Below are positions 14,634 through 18,569 of a stretch of DNA of 18,569 bases, in pieces. The first letter of the stretch is position 1, and each line of letters begins with the position of its first letter. The DNA lies in NCBI GenBank assembly GCA_030018555.1, contig JASEHY010000005.1, positions 1 to 18,569 on the forward strand, written 5' to 3'. A program made the position numbers and the translations under genes. The DNA comes from Planctomycetota bacterium (GTDB lineage Bacteria > Planctomycetota > MHYJ01 > JACQXL01). The notes beneath the pieces were generated by a model that was not told the DNA's origin, did not search any database, and worked only from the letters and a program-made list of their open reading frames with translations.

Positions 14634-15899
14634 TTATTGCCTTTCAACAACAGAGATAAATTGTCCGTCTCTTAACTTGGTCAGGATTTTTTCTCCCTGT
14701 TGCACCTCTTTTATAGATTTTATTATTTTATCGGTTTTAAGAAGTTTCGTAATGGAATAACCGCGTGAGAGAATGTTTAACGGCGATAGACCTTCCAATT
14801 GAGATGCTTTATTTGAAAGGAGCAAAGATAAGGTTTCTATCTTACTTTTCATTGCTACCGCTATTCTGCCGGAAAGGTCATCAAGGTGTTGATAAAATTC
14901 GCGTATCTTATTTAACGGTGCCTGCCAGCCGGAATCCTTTTGTAAAGCAGTCAGTTTGGTTTTTGCAAGTTTTATCTGATATTTCAGTGAATCCACCAGT
15001 TTATTATGCAGATTGGATAGTTGTTTAATAAGGTCGTCTTTTAGAGGCAGAACTATTTCAGCAGCCGCGGATGGAGTTGGGGCTCTTTTATCAGACACTA
15101 AATCTGCTATAGTATAATCAGTTTCGTGTCCGATTGCAGATATGATAGGGATTTTTGAGCGGCTGATTGCCCGTGCCACTATTTCTTCATTAAAAGCCCA
15201 GAGGTCTTCTATACTTCCGCCACCTCTGGCAAGGATAAGCACATCAGGTCGGTAGGGGAGTGTAGAGAAATCGTCAATTGCCTGTGCGATTTCTTCTTTT
15301 GCCACTTCTCCCTGAACTCTAACAGGATATATTACAAGATGACTCGTTGCGAATCTCCGCTCAATGATATTTAAGATGTCCTGTAATACTGCCCCTGAGA
15401 GAGAAGTAATAATGCCTATTTTCTGTGGTAAAAAGGGGATAGGTTTCTTTCTTGAGGGGTCAAATAAGCCCTCCGCAGATAATTTCTTCTTTAATTGTTC
15501 TAATGCGACCGCAAGAGCGCCAATTCCTTTCGGCTCAACTGCTTCTATTATTATCTGATACTCCCCTGATTTCTTATACACGGTAACCCTGCCAGAGATG
15601 ACCAATTTCATTCCATTTTCTATCTGGAATTTTATAAGCAGGCGAGTGGAGTCAAAGAGAACACATCTAATCTGGCAAAATTCGTCTTTAAGTGAGAAAT
15701 AGAGGTGGACCGAGACGGGCTGACGCAGGTTTGACACCTCACCACTTACCCAGACCGAGCCGATAGAGGACTCCAAGCAAGATTTTATACGCTCGGTAAG
15801 TTCTGAGACAGTGAAGACCTTTCTATCTGTCTTGTCCTCTTTGAAAAGAGGGAGTGTATTTTTATTTTCCACAAGCAAACTGCAACCACAGATGAACAC
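14634..15899 (-). CDS. xseA: Exodeoxyribonuclease VII large subunit
   Basis: Up to 421 residues. FTVSELTERIKSCLESSIGS opens the N-terminal OB-fold (about 29-125), followed by the catalytic domain with IGIITSLSGAVLQDIL, GGGSIEDLWAFN (226-237) and GHETDYTIADLVSDKRAPTP (257-276), all invariant family motifs, and a C-terminal coiled coil. The start is unresolved. The longest frame begins at GTG 15899 inside the CCACAGAT repeat, giving MFICGCSLL, which is unlike any XseA start. In-frame TTG (15878) and GTG (15872) are alternatives. None has a ribosome site, and no ATG precedes the OB-fold, so the repeat has probably replaced the original start region. Confidence 0.93.
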   Translation of the reverse strand: MFICGCSLLVENKNTLPLFKEDKTDRKVFTVSELTERIKSCLESSIGSVWVSGEVSNLRQPVSVHLYFSLKDEFCQIRCVLFDSTRLLIKFQIENGMKLVISGRVTVYKKSGEYQIIIEAVEPKGIGALAVALEQLKKKLSAEGLFDPSRKKPIPFLPQKIGIITSLSGAVLQDILNIIERRFATSHLVIYPVRVQGEVAKEEIAQAIDDFSTLPYRPDVLILARGGGSIEDLWAFNEEIVARAISRSKIPIISAIGHETDYTIADLVSDKRAPTPSAAAEIVLPLKDDLIKQLSNLHNKLVDSLKYQIKLAKTKLTALQKDSGWQAPLNKIREFYQHLDDLSGRIAVAMKSKIETLSLLLSNKASQLEGLSPLNILSRGYSITKLLKTDKIIKSIKEVQQGEKILTKLRDGQFISVVERQ

Positions 15900-15950
15900 A
15901 GATAAACACGGATTTTATCGGTGTTTATCTATCTGTGTATATCTGTGGTT
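15884..15950. repeat. Intact CCACAGAT palindromic element
   Basis: AACCACAGAT (15884-15893) pairs with ATCTGTGGTT (15941-15950), and GATAAACAC (15901-15909) pairs perfectly with GTGTTTATC (15921-15929). It is the uninterrupted counterpart of the nested copy at 7567-7714. It lies between ymdB and xseA and overlaps the longest xseA frame. Confidence 0.85.
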
Positions 15951-15965
15951 TATACTTTCCGCGAC

Positions 15966-16805
15966 TTAGTTCGTATCGTCGCTATTTGATTCTTCGCGAG
16001 TTTCAGATGGCATTTCTAATCTTTCAGAAATTCGCTTTATCCTGATTGTCTTTCCTGTTTCTGAGTCTATGGTTAGAATAATACCTGATACTCTGATATC
16101 ACTTTTAGCGACATCAAAGGTTGCGGGCATTCCGGTAATAAAGGCACTCAAAACACGGTCAGTTCTACGTCCGATAATAGAGTCATAGGGGCCACACATT
16201 CCGACATCGGTAATATAGGCAGTGCCGTTGGAAAGGATAGATTCGTCAGCAGTCTGAATATGAGTATGGGTTCCAAAAACACAACTAACCTTTCCATTAA
16301 GGTGCCATCCCATTGCTACCTTTTCAGATGTTGCCTCTGTATGCATATCCACTAAAATTATTTTGGTATCAGAAGGCATAGAGGATATAATATTATCAAT
16401 GGTGTGAAAGGGGCAATCTGATGGAGGCATAAAAACCCTTCCTTGAAGGTTGATTACACAGATTTTTACATCAGGATTACTATTAATAATAAAAACGCCA
16501 TAACCGTTTCCAGCAGATTCTGGCGGATAATTAGCGGGTCTTAAAAGAGTCGGGGTCTTATTGATGTAATCTATAATCTCTTTCTTTTTCCAGATATGGT
16601 CGCCAGAGGTTATAACATTGATGCCGTAAGAAAATAATTCTGTAGCGATTTGAGGAGTTATGCCTGAACCACCTGCTGCATTTTCACCATTCGCCACGCA
16701 GAAATGGATTTGCTCCTTTTTAATCAGGTGCGGGAGAATTTCTTTTATGGATAATCTGCCAGGCCGACCGACGATGTCACCGATTACCAATATATTAACT
16801 TCCAT
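15966..16805 (-). CDS. ymdB: YmdB-type metallophosphoesterase (TIGR00282 family)
   Basis: 279 residues, normal length plus a short acidic tail (SETREESNSDDTN). Metal-binding motifs are in order: GDIVGRPGR (9-17), NGENAAGG (39-46), TSGDHIWKKKE (66-76), then VDMHTEATSEK and GTHTHIQTAD near the C-terminus. In Bacillus the family member is a 2',3'-cyclic nucleotide phosphodiesterase that affects sporulation and biofilm choice and is reported to act with ribonuclease Y. The adjacency to rny (8 bp gap) fits that link. Confidence 0.94.
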   Translation of the reverse strand: MEVNILVIGDIVGRPGRLSIKEILPHLIKKEQIHFCVANGENAAGGSGITPQIATELFSYGINVITSGDHIWKKKEIIDYINKTPTLLRPANYPPESAGNGYGVFIINSNPDVKICVINLQGRVFMPPSDCPFHTIDNIISSMPSDTKIILVDMHTEATSEKVAMGWHLNGKVSCVFGTHTHIQTADESILSNGTAYITDVGMCGPYDSIIGRRTDRVLSAFITGMPATFDVAKSDIRVSGIILTIDSETGKTIRIKRISERLEMPSETREESNSDDTN

Positions 16806-16813
16806 CTAATAAC

Positions 16814-18367
16814 TTATCTTGCATACTCAATAGCCCTGGTTTCACGGATTACGGCTACCTTAATTTCGCCCGGATATTTAAGTTCTCTTTCAATGTCCTG
16901 GGCGATATTCCTGCTCAGGATAGTTGCCTGGCTATCGTCAACCTTTGAAGCATTAACGAAAATTCTGATTTCTCTACCTGCTTGAATAGCATAAGATGTT
17001 TCCACGCCCTGATAGGCGTTTGCAATACCCTCAAGTTGTTTGATTCTCTGCAGGTATTTTTCTACTGTATCGCGTCTGGCACCTGGTCTGGATGCGGATA
17101 TTGCATCGGCTGCCGAGATTAGCAAGGTATAAGGCATATCAAGGTTAATGGTCTCGTGGTGTTTTTCTATGGCATCAACGATTTCCGGCCTTTCCTCACA
17201 GCGTCTGGCTAAATCAGCGCCCAAAGATGGATGCGTCCCTTCCTCAACATGGTCTATTGCCTTACCGATATCGTGAAGCAATCCAGCCCTCTTGGCGGTG
17301 GTTGAATCCAGTCCTAATTCTGCTGCCATAGCCGACGCTAAATATGCTACCTCAATAGAATGTTGAAGAACATTCTGACCATAACTTGTTCTGAATTTTA
17401 ACCTGCCCAACAACGACACCAGTTTGGGATTGATATTTGGTATATTCATTTCATAGCAGGTTTGGTTGCCGGACTGCGTGATAACATCATTTAACTCTTT
17501 TTTAGTGAGTTCCACTACTTCTTCAATTCTACCTGGTTGAATACGGCCATCAGCCATAAGTTTTTCCAGTGCGCGGCGAGCCACTTCGCGACGAAGAGGG
17601 TCAAAAGAGGAAATAATTACCACACCGGGGGTATCGTCCACAATCAATTCTACTCCTGATGCTTTTTCAAATGCTCTGATATTTCTTCCCTCGCGACCGA
17701 TGATACGTCCTTTCATATCATCACTCATTATATCTACGGTGGAGACCGATGACTGACCGCTCTGGTCAGATGCATATTTCTGGATAGCGATGTTAATAAT
17801 TTTACGGGCTTCAGATTCACCCATTTCCTTTGACCGTTCCTGGTGTTTTTTTATCAGGTCGGCTTCCTCCTTTTGAAGTTCTGCTTCTAATCTACTCAGG
17901 AAGATTCTGGTTGCCTCTTCGCGGCTTAAGCCAGAAATTTGCTGGAGAACCTGTTTTTCCTTTTCTACAAGAGATTCCAGTTCTTTATTCTTGAGGGACA
18001 AGAGATTGTTTTTCTCTGCGATAGATTTTTCCATATTTTCAATCTGTTGTTCCCGTCGTTGAAGCATATCTGCCTTGCGGTCTATGGCATCTTCTCTTTT
18101 GAGAAGTCGGCGTTCAAACCCTTTAAGTTCATATCTGGTTTCATTAATTTCACGATTGGTCTGCTCTTTGATACGGTAGGTCTCTTCTTTGGCAGTAAAA
18201 GTTGCCTCTTTTTTTATCTTATCTGCTTCGTTTTGTGCGGAAGTGATGATGTCCTTTGCCTTCTGTTTGGTTTTCTTCTGCTGGATAAAAATAAAGAGAT
18301 AGACTATCCCAGCCCCCAGAATAAAAGAACCTGCAATCAGAAGAAGTGTTTCATATTCTATTGACAT
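16814..18367 (-). CDS. rny: Ribonuclease Y
   Basis: 517 residues, full length. An N-terminal transmembrane segment (about 8-28) is followed by a long charged coiled coil (about 32-200), a KH RNA-binding domain with GRIIGREGRNIRAFE (220-234), and an HD domain with H335 (HSIEVAYLA) and HDIGKA (365-370). RNase Y is a membrane-attached endoribonuclease that starts mRNA decay in bacteria lacking RNase E. AAGGAG lies 7 bases before the ATG at 18367. The leader contains the nested palindrome at 18382-18569. Confidence 0.96.
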   Translation of the reverse strand: MSIEYETLLLIAGSFILGAGIVYLFIFIQQKKTKQKAKDIITSAQNEADKIKKEATFTAKEETYRIKEQTNREINETRYELKGFERRLLKREDAIDRKADMLQRREQQIENMEKSIAEKNNLLSLKNKELESLVEKEKQVLQQISGLSREEATRIFLSRLEAELQKEEADLIKKHQERSKEMGESEARKIINIAIQKYASDQSGQSSVSTVDIMSDDMKGRIIGREGRNIRAFEKASGVELIVDDTPGVVIISSFDPLRREVARRALEKLMADGRIQPGRIEEVVELTKKELNDVITQSGNQTCYEMNIPNINPKLVSLLGRLKFRTSYGQNVLQHSIEVAYLASAMAAELGLDSTTAKRAGLLHDIGKAIDHVEEGTHPSLGADLARRCEERPEIVDAIEKHHETINLDMPYTLLISAADAISASRPGARRDTVEKYLQRIKQLEGIANAYQGVETSYAIQAGREIRIFVNASKVDDSQATILSRNIAQDIERELKYPGEIKVAVIRETRAIEYAR

Positions 18368-18381
18368 AAATTGACTCCTTA

Positions 18382-18569
18382 CAGGCTATCCAAAAAGTCC
18401 ATGTGTGGAATTAACATATACAACCCAGCACATAAATTACCCGTTCCGGGTTCTCGCTCAGAGAGAACCCGCCCTTCGGGTCCTCGCCCTGAGGACCCTC
18501 TGGGTCTGAAGGGTCAGGGTTCGTGGAGTGTGCTGGGTAAATCGCACCGCTACCTTTTTGGACAGCCTG
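18382..18569. repeat. Four-level nested palindrome upstream of rny
   Basis: Level 1: CAGGCTATCCAAAAAG (18382-18397) and CTTTTTGGACAGCCTG (18554-18569), 15 of 16 paired. Level 2: ACCCAGCACA (18423-18432) and TGTGCTGGGT (18529-18538), perfect. Level 3: CCCGTTCCGGGTTCTCGC (18440-18457) with TCAGGGTTCGTGGAGT (18514-18529), shared with the adaptor-gene insertion. Level 4: CCCTTC (18472-18477) and GAAGGG (18508-18513), enclosing GGGTCCTC/GAGGACCC (18478-18498). It may continue past the window edge. No gene or clear promoter is seen in 18368-18569. Confidence 0.85.

Noticed and set aside
17939..18364. 141-codon plus-strand frame opposite rny
   Set aside because: It mirrors the coiled-coil codons of rny (Phe/Leu-rich antisense of Lys/Glu-rich sequence).
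1..18569. tRNA, rRNA, riboswitch, insertion-sequence transposase or RAYT gene
   Set aside because: Looked for in all gaps and frames; none is recognisable.

Overview
The window is about 18.6 kb from a Gram-negative bacterium. A complete RND efflux system (TolC-like protein, periplasmic adaptor, inner-membrane pump), a secretin-like protein and a lipoprotein signal all imply an outer membrane. The run rny-ymdB-xseA-xseB, together with a host that tolerates many short palindromic repeats, recalls uncultivated groundwater lineages such as Planctomycetota or Omnitrophota. That placement is a guess from gene content, not something shown by the sequence. Genes are AT-rich by impression, and the palindromic elements stand out as GC-rich islands.

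Layout, read from the right end because almost everything is on the minus strand. (1) 18367-14397 is a housekeeping run: ribonuclease Y (rny), YmdB-type metallophosphoesterase, and exonuclease VII large and small subunits (xseA, xseB). (2) 14270-12587 is a type II restriction-modification operon with its own strong sigma70-type promoter: a ThaI-family endonuclease followed 1 bp later by a beta-class DNA methyltransferase with a TSPPY motif. (3) 12322-8873 holds a secretin-like exported protein followed by an unusual reading frame that joins the first half of a lipoprotein to a complete Obg GTPase through a GC-rich repeat. (4) 7839-8858 is the only plus-strand gene, an unrecognised helical protein whose 5' end is made of repeat sequence. 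(5) 7551-787 is an efflux operon: TetR regulator, TolC-like outer membrane factor, HlyD/RND adaptor, RND pump. (6) 670-362 is a small two-zinc-ribbon protein with its own promoter, followed by a repeat-rich left end.

The most striking content is not a gene. At least eight families of short palindromic elements fill nearly every intergenic gap and also sit in frame inside coding sequences (adaptor, TolC-like protein, the lipoprotein-Obg joint, the start of the 339-codon gene, probably the xseA start). They are nested. Several outer-arm pairs occur more than once with different cores, and one core occurs inside different outer arms. Two palindromes lie inside other repeats and are flanked by 4-bp direct duplications (TCTG and TTCG), as if they had inserted there. 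The pattern resembles Rickettsia palindromic elements or REP/REPIN sequences in outline, but the modular nesting and the repeated use as translated sequence are what make this window worth a second look. No transposase or RAYT-type gene is visible here, so any mobilising enzyme must be elsewhere or lost.
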